Positions 1 through 7,881 of a stretch of DNA of 36,361 nt are shown piece after piece. Where the stretch lies: NCBI GenBank assembly GCA_001038565.1, contig LFJO01000006.1, positions 1-36,361 on the forward strand, in the 5' to 3' direction. Below the pieces are notes generated by a model. It was not told the DNA's origin. It did not search any database and was given only the letters and a program-made list of their open reading frames with translations. How positions within the stretch are numbered: the first letter of the stretch is position 1; each line of letters starts with the position of its first letter. This stretch comes from Alkalihalobacillus pseudalcaliphilus. GTDB taxonomy: Bacteria; Bacillota; Bacilli; Bacillales; Bacillaceae_D. A program made the position numbers and the translations under genes.

Positions 1-30
1 CCTTGTATCTCTTTAATTCGCTTGGCTTTT

Positions 31-49
31 GTTCAGTTTTCAAAGAACT
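31..49 (-). promoter_or_regulatory. rRNA operon leader, boxA-like antitermination motif
   Basis: On the minus strand this reads AGTTCTTTGAAAACTGAAC, the conserved boxA-type sequence of Bacillus rRNA leaders and spacers. It lies just downstream of two strong minus-strand promoters, so an rRNA operon very probably begins to the left of position 1. B. subtilis also has an rRNA operon beside ygxA. The rRNA genes themselves are outside the window. Confidence 0.75.
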
Positions 50-75
50 TTTTATCGCTCATTGGCGACTTTTCT

Positions 76-104
76 AATATATCACTTTCAGCGAATCGAG
101 TCAA
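76..104 (-). promoter_or_regulatory. rRNA operon promoter P2 (sigma-A)
   Basis: Minus strand: -35 TTGACT (99-104), a 17-nt spacer and -10 TATATT (76-81), close to the sigma-A consensus. It sits about 30 nt upstream of the boxA-like motif and drives transcription leftward. Tandem P1/P2 promoters are typical of Bacillus rRNA operons. Confidence 0.8.
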
Positions 105-186
105 TAACTTTATTTAAAATATTATTCGTTAGAACACTATCTCAAAACAGCCATTGTTTCTCGTCCGCATCTTAGCGACATGTAAT

Positions 187-215
187 AATATATCATAGGA
201 TTTTTTATAGTGCAA
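187..215 (-). promoter_or_regulatory. rRNA operon promoter P1 (sigma-A)
   Basis: Minus strand: -35 TTGCAC (210-215), a 17-nt spacer and -10 TATATT (187-192). It is the upstream member of a tandem pair, 111 nt from P2. It starts only 17 nt beyond the stop codon of ygxA, and I see no terminator between the two, so ygxA transcripts may read into the rRNA operon. Confidence 0.75.
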
Positions 216-232
216 TACTTTTTTACAAGATA

Positions 233-1105
233 TTATATATTTATTTTATAACGAAACTGATTGATTCCTTTAGCCTTCATATCAACACTTTCTGTTATTA
301 CGATACCTTTTTCAATGAGGAAACTCAATAATAACTCTAAGTCTATTTTATAATCTTCCACTTCAGGCATATCCATTAGACAAGAAATAGACCAGTTCTC
401 ATTCGGAGAGTCTAGAATTTGAATAATGTGTTGACACCCTTCTAGTGTTTTAGAATGTATCGCGAACTCTGTTGCAATGACCATAAGTTCAATTCTCTTT
501 TCTAGCGATTCTTCACTCTTGAGTAATTCATGATATAACTTATACGTTTCCGGCTCAATTTGGCGAACTTGATCCCACACTGTAACCTCAGGATAAAACC
601 CTTGTCGAATAACAGCTAATCTTGCAAGATGATGCAGGGCATGCATCATGTTTGAATAAGCATCAAAATAGTGGCCATGTGCTAATAGTATTTTCCCTTC
701 TTCAAATCTACGTAACATTTTCGTGAATTGTATCGCCATCTTTTTCGCACGGTCTCCTGGAGGGAAAATGGCAATCCTTTCTTTAACATCTGCTAAAAAC
801 TCATTTCGATCATAGACGATCTTTCCATTGACGATCCAACCAACTAAACGACGATTATTTCCTACTATTAATGAATAATGCATAAGCTCTTTGTCTAGTA
901 TGTGTAATGCGACTTTCTTTTCCGCTAAATTATAATGCTTAATATCCCATTCTTTCTCAGGGTATTCTTTAATAATTAAAATGATTGCATCAAACCCATC
1001 TGTAATAAATGAACGATTTTCTGTATTCTCTAATAATAAAATCGCACAAGTGTCTCTTTCACTTGCAAGGTCTTGATACAATTGTCTCAACATAATTTCA
1101 ACCAT
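233..1105 (-). CDS. ygxA: YgxA-like nucleotidyltransferase-fold protein
   Basis: This 290-residue protein matches the Bacillus YgxA family: an N-terminal nucleotidyltransferase-like domain of unknown substrate, followed by a helical and winged-helix-like C-terminal part. The biological role is not established. An earlier GTG or ATG exists at 1127-1132, but AAGGGGAG at 1115-1122 stands at normal distance from the ATG at 1103-1105, so I chose that start, giving an N-terminus MVEIMLRQLYQDL. The neighbours (rRNA operon on one side, ygzB and perR on the other) match the B. subtilis order and support the name. The protein is soluble, with no signal peptide or membrane segment visible. The gene points toward the rRNA promoters, 17 nt from P1. 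Confidence 0.85.
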   Translation of the reverse strand: MVEIMLRQLYQDLASERDTCAILLLENTENRSFITDGFDAIILIIKEYPEKEWDIKHYNLAEKKVALHILDKELMHYSLIVGNNRRLVGWIVNGKIVYDRNEFLADVKERIAIFPPGDRAKKMAIQFTKMLRRFEEGKILLAHGHYFDAYSNMMHALHHLARLAVIRQGFYPEVTVWDQVRQIEPETYKLYHELLKSEESLEKRIELMVIATEFAIHSKTLEGCQHIIQILDSPNENWSISCLMDMPEVEDYKIDLELLLSFLIEKGIVITESVDMKAKGINQFRYKINI

Positions 1106-1261
1106 ATCTTTAGACTCCCCTTTCGACATCACGTAAGAACCATTATAATATTCTCTTACATAATTATTTCTATCTCCACTTCCTAAAATCCTTTTTACAA
1201 AAAAACTTCACAAACGAATCACAAATGACTATGCTATACTAAACCACAGGAGGGACATATA

Positions 1262-1624
1262 ATGGCATTAAAATATACAAATAAGATTAATAAAATTCGT
1301 ACATTTGCATTATCGTTAGTCTTTATCGGGATTCTTGTCATGTATCTCGGTTTAATCTTCAAATCTACACCCATTGTCATGATGATATTAATGATGATTG
1401 GTTTCCTAGGGATTATTGCTAGTACACTCGTTTATTTCTGGATTGGAATGCTTTCAACCAAAACCATCCAAGTGACATGTCCAAGTTGTGAAAAACCGAC
1501 GAAGGTTCTCGGTCGCGTCGATGCATGCATGCACTGTAGTCAACCATTAACAATGGACAAGTCTTTAGAAGGAAAAGACTTCGACGAAAAATATAATAAC
1601 AAATCAAAGCAGAGCGAAGTTTAA
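1262..1624 (+). CDS. ygzB: YgzB-type membrane protein with zinc-ribbon tail (UPF0295)
   Basis: A 120-residue protein with two hydrophobic helices (about residues 14-34 and 39-63), then a cytoplasmic tail carrying two CxxC pairs (CPSC and CMHC) of a zinc ribbon. This matches the UPF0295/YgzB family of Bacillus; the function is unknown. AGGAGGG a few bases before the ATG sets the start. It is divergent from ygxA, as in B. subtilis, and ends in its own terminator, so it is monocistronic. A weak -10 (TATACT or TATGCT) lies near 1231-1240, but I could not find a convincing -35. Confidence 0.9.
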   Translation: MALKYTNKINKIRTFALSLVFIGILVMYLGLIFKSTPIVMMILMMIGFLGIIASTLVYFWIGMLSTKTIQVTCPSCEKPTKVLGRVDACMHCSQPLTMDKSLEGKDFDEKYNNKSKQSEV

Positions 1625-1643
1625 TAGGCTCTGCTTTTTTTCT
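1606..1643 (+). terminator. Intrinsic terminator of ygzB
   Basis: Perfect 10-bp stem, AAAGCAGAGC (1606-1615) with GCTCTGCTTT (1628-1637), followed by a T run. It overlaps the last codons and stop of ygzB. Confidence 0.9.
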
Positions 1644-1732
1644 TTATAACCCCTAATAAAAGATAATTTATTCTGAATTTTCTTTACTCAAAAACCAGAA
1701 ACACATACTATAGAAAGGAGTGAATTTTTTTA

Positions 1733-1813
1733 ATGAATGAAAGGAGGCCAAATTACGAGAAGATTAGGAAGATTAGGAAGCCTATAACAAAATTTACAGG
1801 CACCATTCCATGA
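1733..1813 (+). CDS. Possible 26-residue basic peptide
   Basis: A short reading frame of 26 codons beginning MNERRPNYEKIRKIRKP, rich in Arg and Lys, with a twice-repeated KIR unit. GAAAGGAG at 1713-1720 precedes the ATG by about 12 nt, which is long. A second, perfect AAAGGAGG (1740-1747) lies inside the frame without a usable ATG after it. A plausible promoter (TTTACT, 17 nt, TACTAT) lies just upstream. It ends 29 nt before the large GNAT gene and could be a leader peptide of that operon. I recognise no family, and it may not be a gene. Confidence 0.3.
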   Translation: MNERRPNYEKIRKIRKPITKFTGTIP

Positions 1814-1842
1814 CATAACAAATACATATCAGGGGGTTCATT

Positions 1843-4800
1843 ATGACTACAAATATTATACTCAAAGAATATAAAGATGAGTATGCCGAAGAAGTTGCTA
1901 AGATGTGGAATCTAAGTCGTGACAGTTGGGGCGGGGACGACACCGTTATGACTGCAGAAAAAGTCATAAAGAAGGAAGCTAATTCAGATAATCTTACCTT
2001 ATATTTAGCTTTTGATAAACAAGAGGTTGTCGGGTATTGTGGCTTATCTATTTATAAAGAAGACAAAGGCTCACTGTATATCCCATTATTAAATGTCCGC
2101 CCTGATTATCACGGAAAGAAAATTGGTAAGTTGCTTGTATTAAAAGCTATCGAGAGGACGGTAGAGCTCGGATGGGGCAGACTTGACCTTTTTACATGGC
2201 CAGGCAATACAAAGGCTGTACCTCTTTACAAAAAATGCGGATTCTTTTGGGAGGATCGTGACGACACGACACACTTAATGAACTTTGTACCGACTGTTTT
2301 ACAGACAGATTTATTAAAGCCCTTTTTCAAACAAGCTGATTGGTACACTCATAACAAAAAGCTTATAGATGTGAAACCAGATGGATTAAAAAAGAATGGT
2401 TTCACCTATTACACATATGATTGGTCGTTCGGCAAGGAGCAGCTATCTGTAGAAATCGAGAGAACAAGTAGAGGCATTAGTAAGATTGAAACGAACGATG
2501 TTATCGTCGAACTAACTTTATTGTCACATGACATTATTGAAGAAGAACAACAAACCTTTCATTTAAACGTCATCAATAAAAACAAAAAGCCCCTACATAT
2601 TGAAGCCGTATCGATTAGTGATAGTCGCGTTCTCTCTTCTTTTTCGGTCGATGAATACGTAAGTGACGAGGCTATATTTAGCGGAAAAGTGACAGTAGGC
2701 AAAGGGGAAGAACCATCACCTTGGAATACTCACCCGACGTTAAAAGTTGACTTGAAGCTCAACGGCGTGCAGGGATATTTATCCTTAGGTGTCAACCCAA
2801 AACCAGCTATTAAACTTCAAGCACTGATGCAGCCATTACACGGTTTCATTGATGAAACAGGTGTGATTGAGCTAGAACTAGTCAATCAACTGCAAGAAGA
2901 TGCCCAGGTATCTATCGTCTTCCCTCAAAATGAATATGTAGCATTAGACAAGGAGCAAATCTCCTTACACCTATCCAGTCGTCAACGTTCACTCATTCAG
3001 TTACCATTTACGACTAAGAAGTTCGGTTCTTATCAGCCAACTATTCATATGAATGTAAAAGCTGCTAGCGGGAATGAATATAATATCCATAACGCTCATA
3101 TCGGTTTACTACTTAAGGGGTTCGGTTCCTCTTTCTTTGGACAATCGAAGAAAGAATGGTATATAGCCAATGGAATTTACGACATACGTGTCACAAAACG
3201 GAATCACATACTTAGTATTTATCGAAAAGATGAAGCCGTCCCTTTTCATGCTTTTCCACCTCAATTAGGCCGACCTTTTTCTAGTGAATTCTTTAAAGAT
3301 AAGCCAGTTGCCGTAAAATCATACCAACAAGAGGGTGCCATCGTTTTAGAGTCAGAATTTCACTCTAATGATTTCCCAGGAATCCAACTATTTATCTATC
3401 ACACCCTTTATGCCGATGGTTTGCTAAAAAGAGAACTAGCAGTAAATAACACGAATGAACCATTGTCAGATCCATTAAGAGTACTTGAATCAATACATTT
3501 TGATAAAGAGCACGCCTTTATTCCTCTAGGTGAAGAAGTGATCGAATACTCAAATGAATTAGAGTTAAATTTTGGCCAATTGCCTACAAACAAAAAGTTA
3601 GGAAACTGGATGTTTACGTCCAATAATGGAAAACCTTTAGGGGTTAGCTGGAGTACGGAGGCTATCGTTAACCCTGAAGGCTGGAAAATGAATCTTGAAT
3701 ACAAAACTGGTCACTTAACTACTAGTGAGCACGTTACATTCAAGCCACTCATTGTTTCCATCGGAGCCTTTCAGACATGGCAAGAACAGCAAGTTTATGC
3801 GGAACAATCTAATAAGAAAAAACAAACTTTAACAGAACACCACCTCTCATTTAATCAAGAGAGCTTACTAATTTGTGACGAAGAACATGTGAATGCCACG
3901 TTCAAAACAAGTCGTGCTGAACACTTAAATGGGACGTTATCCTTCACAATTAATGAACGGGACATTCAGAAGGTAACGATTCATGAATCCGAAGAAAAAG
4001 CAGAATATAGTACGACCATACAAACAAAAGGACTTCAACCGCTCTCAAATTTAAAGGCAAGCCTAAATAACAACAAAGAAAATATCGTATCATCTGCACT
4101 AATTCTTACAAAAAGTGGTTCAGTCGAGAAAAGAAAAGAGGACCATGCCGATTACGAAACATGGATCCTCAATAACGGACCTATTGAAATTAAAGTAGCT
4201 CCCTCTTTCTTCCCAGGGATGTATTCATTAAAGCACAACAATCACGAGTGGTTAGATACAAGCTTTCCTCAACCAATCGCAAAGGGCTGGTGGAATCCAT
4301 GGCTTGGTGGAATGACCACACAAATTTCTAAACTTAATATGTTTTCCTATTTAAAAGCGACATCAACTGCTGAATTTATAGAGGTAGAGGATACGAACAA
4401 TAATCTATGGTCGGCGATCGCTATCCAAACAACATTATCAAACCATGAAGTTTGGGGTAATACGACATTTACCCAGTACTTTGCGACACTGCCAGGTATT
4501 CCGATTTTAAGCCATTTCATTAAGTTTGATACACTAGATGGCAAATCATTAATAGGCGAGGAATTATATACCAATCTCTTTTTAACGAGTAACCATATTA
4601 GTGACTTAGCGATTCAAAAGGATTCATTAAGGACGGCAAGGGCAGGCTCTGCCGAGCGTTCCATCCTTTCAACGGGAGAGCATTATATAACTTCTTCATC
4701 TAGTAACCAGAAGTTATTTATTGTTACTCACGCTAGAAAGAGTGCCTATATGAATAAAGACGTATTCGAAAACTTTTTAGAACAAGACGCTTCTTGCATA

Positions 4801-4908
4801 AGTAAACCAGTCTTCTTAATCTTTCATGAAGACATACTAAACAAGAAGCTCTTACAACCATTCGATCGAATTCAATTTAAAGTAAGGAGCAAGTATGAAA
4901 ATCATTGA
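1843..4908 (+). CDS. Large protein: N-terminal GNAT domain plus long beta-rich region
   Basis: A 1021-residue protein. Residues 1-150 form a GNAT acetyltransferase domain: the acetyl-CoA motif A is at 85-96 (VRPDYHGKKIGK), and motif B, NTKAVPLYKKCGF, follows at 122-134. The remaining 870 residues are beta-rich with no membrane segment or signal peptide. Stretches near 215-300 and 345-425 look like immunoglobulin/NEW3-type beta sandwiches. The last 250 residues, with a Trp-rich segment GWWNPWLGGMT near 815, resemble the large beta-sandwich of mutarotase-like carbohydrate enzymes. The substrate is unknown. GGGGG six nt before the ATG supports the start. The next gene, an amidohydrolase, overlaps it by 14 nt, so the two are probably translated together. 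The pair is absent from this position in B. subtilis. The GNAT call is firm; the later domain calls are impressions. Confidence 0.85.
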   Translation: MTTNIILKEYKDEYAEEVAKMWNLSRDSWGGDDTVMTAEKVIKKEANSDNLTLYLAFDKQEVVGYCGLSIYKEDKGSLYIPLLNVRPDYHGKKIGKLLVLKAIERTVELGWGRLDLFTWPGNTKAVPLYKKCGFFWEDRDDTTHLMNFVPTVLQTDLLKPFFKQADWYTHNKKLIDVKPDGLKKNGFTYYTYDWSFGKEQLSVEIERTSRGISKIETNDVIVELTLLSHDIIEEEQQTFHLNVINKNKKPLHIEAVSISDSRVLSSFSVDEYVSDEAIFSGKVTVGKGEEPSPWNTHPTLKVDLKLNGVQGYLSLGVNPKPAIKLQALMQPLHGFIDETGVIELELVNQLQEDAQVSIVFPQNEYVALDKEQISLHLSSRQRSLIQLPFTTKKFGSYQPTIHMNVKAASGNEYNIHNAHIGLLLKGFGSSFFGQSKKEWYIANGIYDIRVTKRNHILSIYRKDEAVPFHAFPPQLGRPFSSEFFKDKPVAVKSYQQEGAIVLESEFHSNDFPGIQLFIYHTLYADGLLKRELAVNNTNEPLSDPLRVLESIHFDKEHAFIPLGEEVIEYSNELELNFGQLPTNKKLGNWMFTSNNGKPLGVSWSTEAIVNPEGWKMNLEYKTGHLTTSEHVTFKPLIVSIGAFQTWQEQQVYAEQSNKKKQTLTEHHLSFNQESLLICDEEHVNATFKTSRAEHLNGTLSFTINERDIQKVTIHESEEKAEYSTTIQTKGLQPLSNLKASLNNNKENIVSSALILTKSGSVEKRKEDHADYETWILNNGPIEIKVAPSFFPGMYSLKHNNHEWLDTSFPQPIAKGWWNPWLGGMTTQISKLNMFSYLKATSTAEFIEVEDTNNNLWSAIAIQTTLSNHEVWGNTTFTQYFATLPGIPILSHFIKFDTLDGKSLIGEELYTNLFLTSNHISDLAIQKDSLRTARAGSAERSILSTGEHYITSSSSNQKLFIVTHARKSAYMNKDVFENFLEQDASCISKPVFLIFHEDILNKKLLQPFDRIQFKVRSKYENH

Positions 4909-5752
4909 TGCACATATTCACTATTCAAATATCCAATCCTTTCACCAAACTGCAAATGAACGTTCCTTAGTCCAATACAGCAAGGGTGGGTACGAGCAAG
5001 AGTTTGCACAAGCCAATGTTGTGCTTAGCATTGCTATGGGGGTAACTGAAGTTAATCAAAATGGATTCCCAGACAATGAAGCCAAAACTCCTATGGGCGT
5101 TGATTTATCAGAGAAGAAACCTAACAATGTCGTGTATTGTTTAGGAATAAATCCGTACACACTTGACCAAGATGCACTTGCTGCCATTGAGTTGAACGCT
5201 CAAAAGCCAGAAGTTGTCGGACTGAAAATTTACTTAGGCTATTATCCATTTTATGCCTATGATGACGTGTATAAGCCCGTCTACGCTCTTGCAAAAAAAT
5301 ACAACCTGCCCGTTGTATTTCATACTGGCGATACGTATTCCGAACGAGGCTTACTTAAGTATTCTCATCCATTAACCATTGATGAAGTAGCTGTTATCTA
5401 CAGTGACATCACCTTCATGATTGCCCACTTAGGAGACCCGTGGACTTTAACAGGAGCAGAAATCATTTATAAAAACTCGAATGTTTATGCCGACCTATCT
5501 GGCTTGCTTGTAGGTACCGACAAGGAAATTGAAAGGCTAAATCAAACGAACTTTTTTGACCACCTACGTCACGCAATAACCTTTGCCGATTCTTATGACA
5601 AATTATTGTTTGGTACTGACTGGCCACTCGTACCTGTTGGCCCCTATATTGAATTCATTAAAACGTTCATTCCAGTGGAACATCATGAAAAAGTGTTCTA
5701 TCTGAATGCTTTAAAAGTCTTTCCTAAAATTCAAAACTTTTTAAAGGAGTAG
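4895..5752 (+). CDS. Amidohydrolase-2 family TIM-barrel metal hydrolase
   Basis: A 285-residue metal-dependent hydrolase. The N-terminal HxH metal motif is H7-x-H9 (DAHIH). H143 in VVFHTGD, H178 in MIAHLGD and D242 in FGTDWP complete the usual ligand set of the amidohydrolase-2 (PF04909) family, whose members hydrolyse or decarboxylate small metabolites. The start ATG lies inside the previous gene, with AAGGAGC just upstream, giving a 14-nt overlap and probable translational coupling. The substrate is presumably linked to the GNAT-containing partner, for example an acylated sugar or amide, but nothing in the sequence shows it. After the TAG stop the same frame continues for 33 more sense codons (see the next entry). 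Confidence 0.85.
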   Translation: MKIIDAHIHYSNIQSFHQTANERSLVQYSKGGYEQEFAQANVVLSIAMGVTEVNQNGFPDNEAKTPMGVDLSEKKPNNVVYCLGINPYTLDQDALAAIELNAQKPEVVGLKIYLGYYPFYAYDDVYKPVYALAKKYNLPVVFHTGDTYSERGLLKYSHPLTIDEVAVIYSDITFMIAHLGDPWTLTGAEIIYKNSNVYADLSGLLVGTDKEIERLNQTNFFDHLRHAITFADSYDKLLFGTDWPLVPVGPYIEFIKTFIPVEHHEKVFYLNALKVFPKIQNFLKE

Positions 5753-5854
5753 TTACCCTTTCGTAAAAACATTCATGACGAAGCTGGTTCACTTCACCAA
5801 CAATTACATGAAAGAACCGTTCCATTCTTTAACTGGTGGTCTTTTGATAAATGA
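5753..5854 (+). pseudogene. Coding remnant in frame after the amidohydrolase stop
   Basis: Directly after the TAG at 5750-5752 the same frame stays open for 33 codons to a TGA at 5852-5854. It encodes protein-like sequence that includes HQQLHERTVPFFNWWSFDK, with good amino-acid variety and no low complexity. There is no start codon or ribosome-binding site of its own. It may be the tail of a deleted gene, or a C-terminal extension lost through a nonsense mutation. I do not recognise the family. Confidence 0.4.
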
Positions 5855-5910
5855 TTTTGAGGGTGCTCACATTTAGCCTAAACACCCACATTGAACTTTC
5901 AGATAAAATG

Positions 5911-5950
5911 AAAACACGGCTCCATTTTAACGTGGAGCCGTGTTTTTTAT
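5911..5950. terminator. Bidirectional terminator between amidohydrolase and perR
   Basis: A 14-bp stem (5911-5924 with 5933-5946) carrying ACACGGCTCCA/TGGAGCCGTGT around an 8-nt loop. T runs on the plus side and A runs on the other let it serve both the amidohydrolase transcript and perR. Confidence 0.9.
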
Positions 5951-5956
5951 AATGAA

Positions 5957-6394
5957 TTAATGTTGGATTTTTTTAGAGCATTCTGGGCATGAACCGTAAA
6001 TTTCCATACGATGTGTATGCACTTTAAATCCTGTAACATGCTCTGCTAACGTTTCGACTTCATCTAAACCAGGATAATGAAAATCTACAATTTTACCGCA
6101 ATCTTGGCAAATTACATGATAATGGTCTGTTGTGACACAATCAAAACGGCTCGAGGAATCCCCATAAGTTAATTCTTTGACAATCCCGACTTCTTTAAAA
6201 ACACGTAAATTATTATAAACTGTAGCAACACTCATATTTGGAAATTTGCCTTCAAGCGCTTTATAAATTTCATCCGCCGTTGGATGTTTCATTGAATCAT
6301 ATAAATATTCCAAGATAGCATGACGTTGTGGTGTCATACGTACACGGGTGCTCTTAAGTGCTTCAATGGCATCTTGCAAGCGATGGTTTGACAT
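5957..6394 (-). CDS. perR: PerR, peroxide-sensing Fur-family repressor
   Basis: A 145-residue Fur-family regulator nearly identical in layout to B. subtilis PerR. The N-terminal winged helix includes [12 protein letters not shown] and [14 protein letters not shown]. The regulatory metal ligands H37, D85, H91, H93 and D104 and the structural zinc cysteines C96, C99, C136 and C139 all fall at the same numbers as in B. subtilis. PerR uses Fe or Mn as corepressor and is inactivated when peroxide oxidises its histidines. I chose the second ATG (6392-6394), because GAGAGG lies 9 nt before it but only 3 nt before the first. A PerR box overlaps its own -10, so it is autoregulated. Downstream on the right lie a c-di-AMP-type receptor and bcp on the same strand. 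Confidence 0.97.
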   Translation of the reverse strand: MSNHRLQDAIEALKSTRVRMTPQRHAILEYLYDSMKHPTADEIYKALEGKFPNMSVATVYNNLRVFKEVGIVKELTYGDSSSRFDCVTTDHYHVICQDCGKIVDFHYPGLDEVETLAEHVTGFKVHTHRMEIYGSCPECSKKIQH

Positions 6395-6431
6395 CGTCAT
6401 GCACCTCTCTTTCGATACAACAATTCTTACT

Positions 6432-6446
6432 TTATAATAAGTATAG
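6432..6446. promoter_or_regulatory. PerR box in the perR promoter
   Basis: TTATAATAAGTATAG matches the PerR consensus TTATAATNATTATAA at 12 of 14 defined positions. It covers the -10 of the perR promoter, so bound PerR would block transcription of its own gene. Confidence 0.75.
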
Positions 6447-6469
6447 TATAGAAATAAGAGGGCTGTCAA
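6440..6469 (-). promoter_or_regulatory. perR promoter (sigma-A)
   Basis: Minus strand: -35 TTGACA (6464-6469), an 18-nt spacer and -10 TATACT (6440-6445). The -35 is perfect and the -10 is one base off consensus. Confidence 0.75.
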
Positions 6470-6543
6470 TTAGTGTTTTCAGTCATTGTAGTAGGAATTT
6501 AGAAGGATTTTGTTATCAATTAGCGAATTATTTATGAGAGCCT

Positions 6544-6858
6544 TCACCTTTTTTTAAATCCTTTATTCTCAAGAAATAAAGCAACGTCCTTCACATCAAT
6601 AAGAAACGAGGTGTAGCGGTGCGCGCCATTCTGTTTTTTTCTTTGCTTTCGCTCTTCCACTTTTAAACAAGCTTGCTGTAAGGCAGTTTTTAATTCGAGA
6701 TGATGTTCCTCTTCCAAGCCAATTAGAAAAGTCGTATTTCCTTTTCGTAAAAAACCTCCCGAACTCGCAAGCTCAGTCATACGGTAACCTTTTTCTCTCA
6801 AACTTTTCTCCACTTCATCAGTATACATGTGTTCAACTATACAAATGAAAAGCTTCAT
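6544..6858 (-). CDS. DarA/YaaQ-like cyclic-di-AMP receptor family protein
   Basis: A 104-residue protein of the PII-like c-di-AMP receptor family (PF06153). It has the strand pattern MKLFICIVEH, the motif SSGGFL (residues 32-37) and GNTTFLIG (40-47), which in DarA/PstA form the c-di-AMP pocket. It is slightly shorter than B. subtilis DarA, and its middle loop is basic (VEERKQRKKQN) instead of glycine/proline-rich, so it is a paralogue and not darA itself. The start is the ATG at 6856-6858, with AAGGGGG 11 nt upstream; an upstream in-frame GTG lacks a site. It may bind c-di-AMP or a related ligand, but binding is not proven by sequence. It lies between perR and a dehydrogenase gene on the same strand. 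Confidence 0.75.
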   Translation of the reverse strand: MKLFICIVEHMYTDEVEKSLREKGYRMTELASSGGFLRKGNTTFLIGLEEEHHLELKTALQQACLKVEERKQRKKQNGAHRYTSFLIDVKDVALFLENKGFKKR

Positions 6859-6894
6859 GGCTCTGCAATCCCCCTTCACCTCTTATCATGTGAC

Positions 6895-7851
6895 TCAGTA
6901 CCCTTGATCTAAGTCTATTCGATTTAGAAAGCTTTCGTTCGTATCTTCTTCTAAATACTTCTCTAGGTTCTGTTTAAAAATCTCAAAAGCCCTTGGTTGA
7001 TAAAATGAGGATATACCTGACAAATGCGGTGTAACCGTAACATTTTCCATCTCCCAAAGCTCATGTTCAGGTGGCAGAGGCTCTTGTGAAACCACATCTA
7101 GAACTGCGTGTTTGATTAACCCTTGCTGTAAAATAGTCAGGAGGTCCGACTCATTCACTGTACCTCCCCTTCCAATGTTAATAAAGACCGACTCTTTTTT
7201 CATATTCAAAAACATATCTTTATTTAAAAGATTGTTAGTCTGCTCTGTTAATGGAAGAACATTTACTACGTAATCTGCCTCAGATAAAATAGCAGCAACA
7301 TTCGATAGAGGAACACATCGATCAAAATGAGAAACAGATTTCCCGGAAGTATTTAAACCATAAACCTGCATTTGAAAAGCCTGTGCTAATCGGGCAATTT
7401 CTTGACCGATCGCACCTGTTCCCAAAATAACGAGACACTTTTCATTCAACTCAAGCATAGGTACAGTTCTATCCCAAAGGTGCTGCTCTTCATTTTTGAT
7501 TAACTGTTTCGATTGCCTTGCTACTTGAAGCATCATTCCAATCGTATATTCTGCCATAGGCTTTGCGTGAATACCACGACAATTTGTAACAAGAATACCA
7601 CGTTCCTTAATCGCTTGAAATGGCATTTGATCAAGCCCTGCTGAAATCACCATAATCCATTTTAATTGTTTCGCACTTTGTATCTGTTTTTCCTGCAAAT
7701 CTTCCCCATAAGTAATTAAAATTTCGGCTTCTGGCAATAACTGCTCCGCTTCTTCTATATTAGAGAAGAAATAGAAGCTGGCCTCTTTGAATGATTGAAC
7801 TAAGTCTGTCTGGATAGCTTGGTTAATTTTTGCTGAATAAATGATGATCAT
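6895..7851 (-). CDS. D-isomer specific 2-hydroxyacid dehydrogenase
   Basis: A 318-residue NAD(P)-dependent dehydrogenase that interconverts a 2-oxoacid and a D-2-hydroxyacid. The Rossmann motif GTGAIG is at 144-149. Catalytic residues are R228 (in NIGRGG), E257 (in SQEPLP) and H276 (in TPHLSG). The N-terminal part, including AGLDQMPFQAIKERGI, forms the substrate domain. AAGGAG seven nt before the ATG fixes the start. It stands between bcp and the DarA-like gene with short gaps, so the three may be cotranscribed. The specific substrate (glyoxylate, hydroxypyruvate, phosphoglycerate or other) cannot be read from the sequence. Confidence 0.88.
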   Translation of the reverse strand: MIIIYSAKINQAIQTDLVQSFKEASFYFFSNIEEAEQLLPEAEILITYGEDLQEKQIQSAKQLKWIMVISAGLDQMPFQAIKERGILVTNCRGIHAKPMAEYTIGMMLQVARQSKQLIKNEEQHLWDRTVPMLELNEKCLVILGTGAIGQEIARLAQAFQMQVYGLNTSGKSVSHFDRCVPLSNVAAILSEADYVVNVLPLTEQTNNLLNKDMFLNMKKESVFINIGRGGTVNESDLLTILQQGLIKHAVLDVVSQEPLPPEHELWEMENVTVTPHLSGISSFYQPRAFEIFKQNLEKYLEEDTNESFLNRIDLDQGY

Positions 7852-7881
7852 AGACGCAACTCCTTAGAAGTGGTTAGCCAT

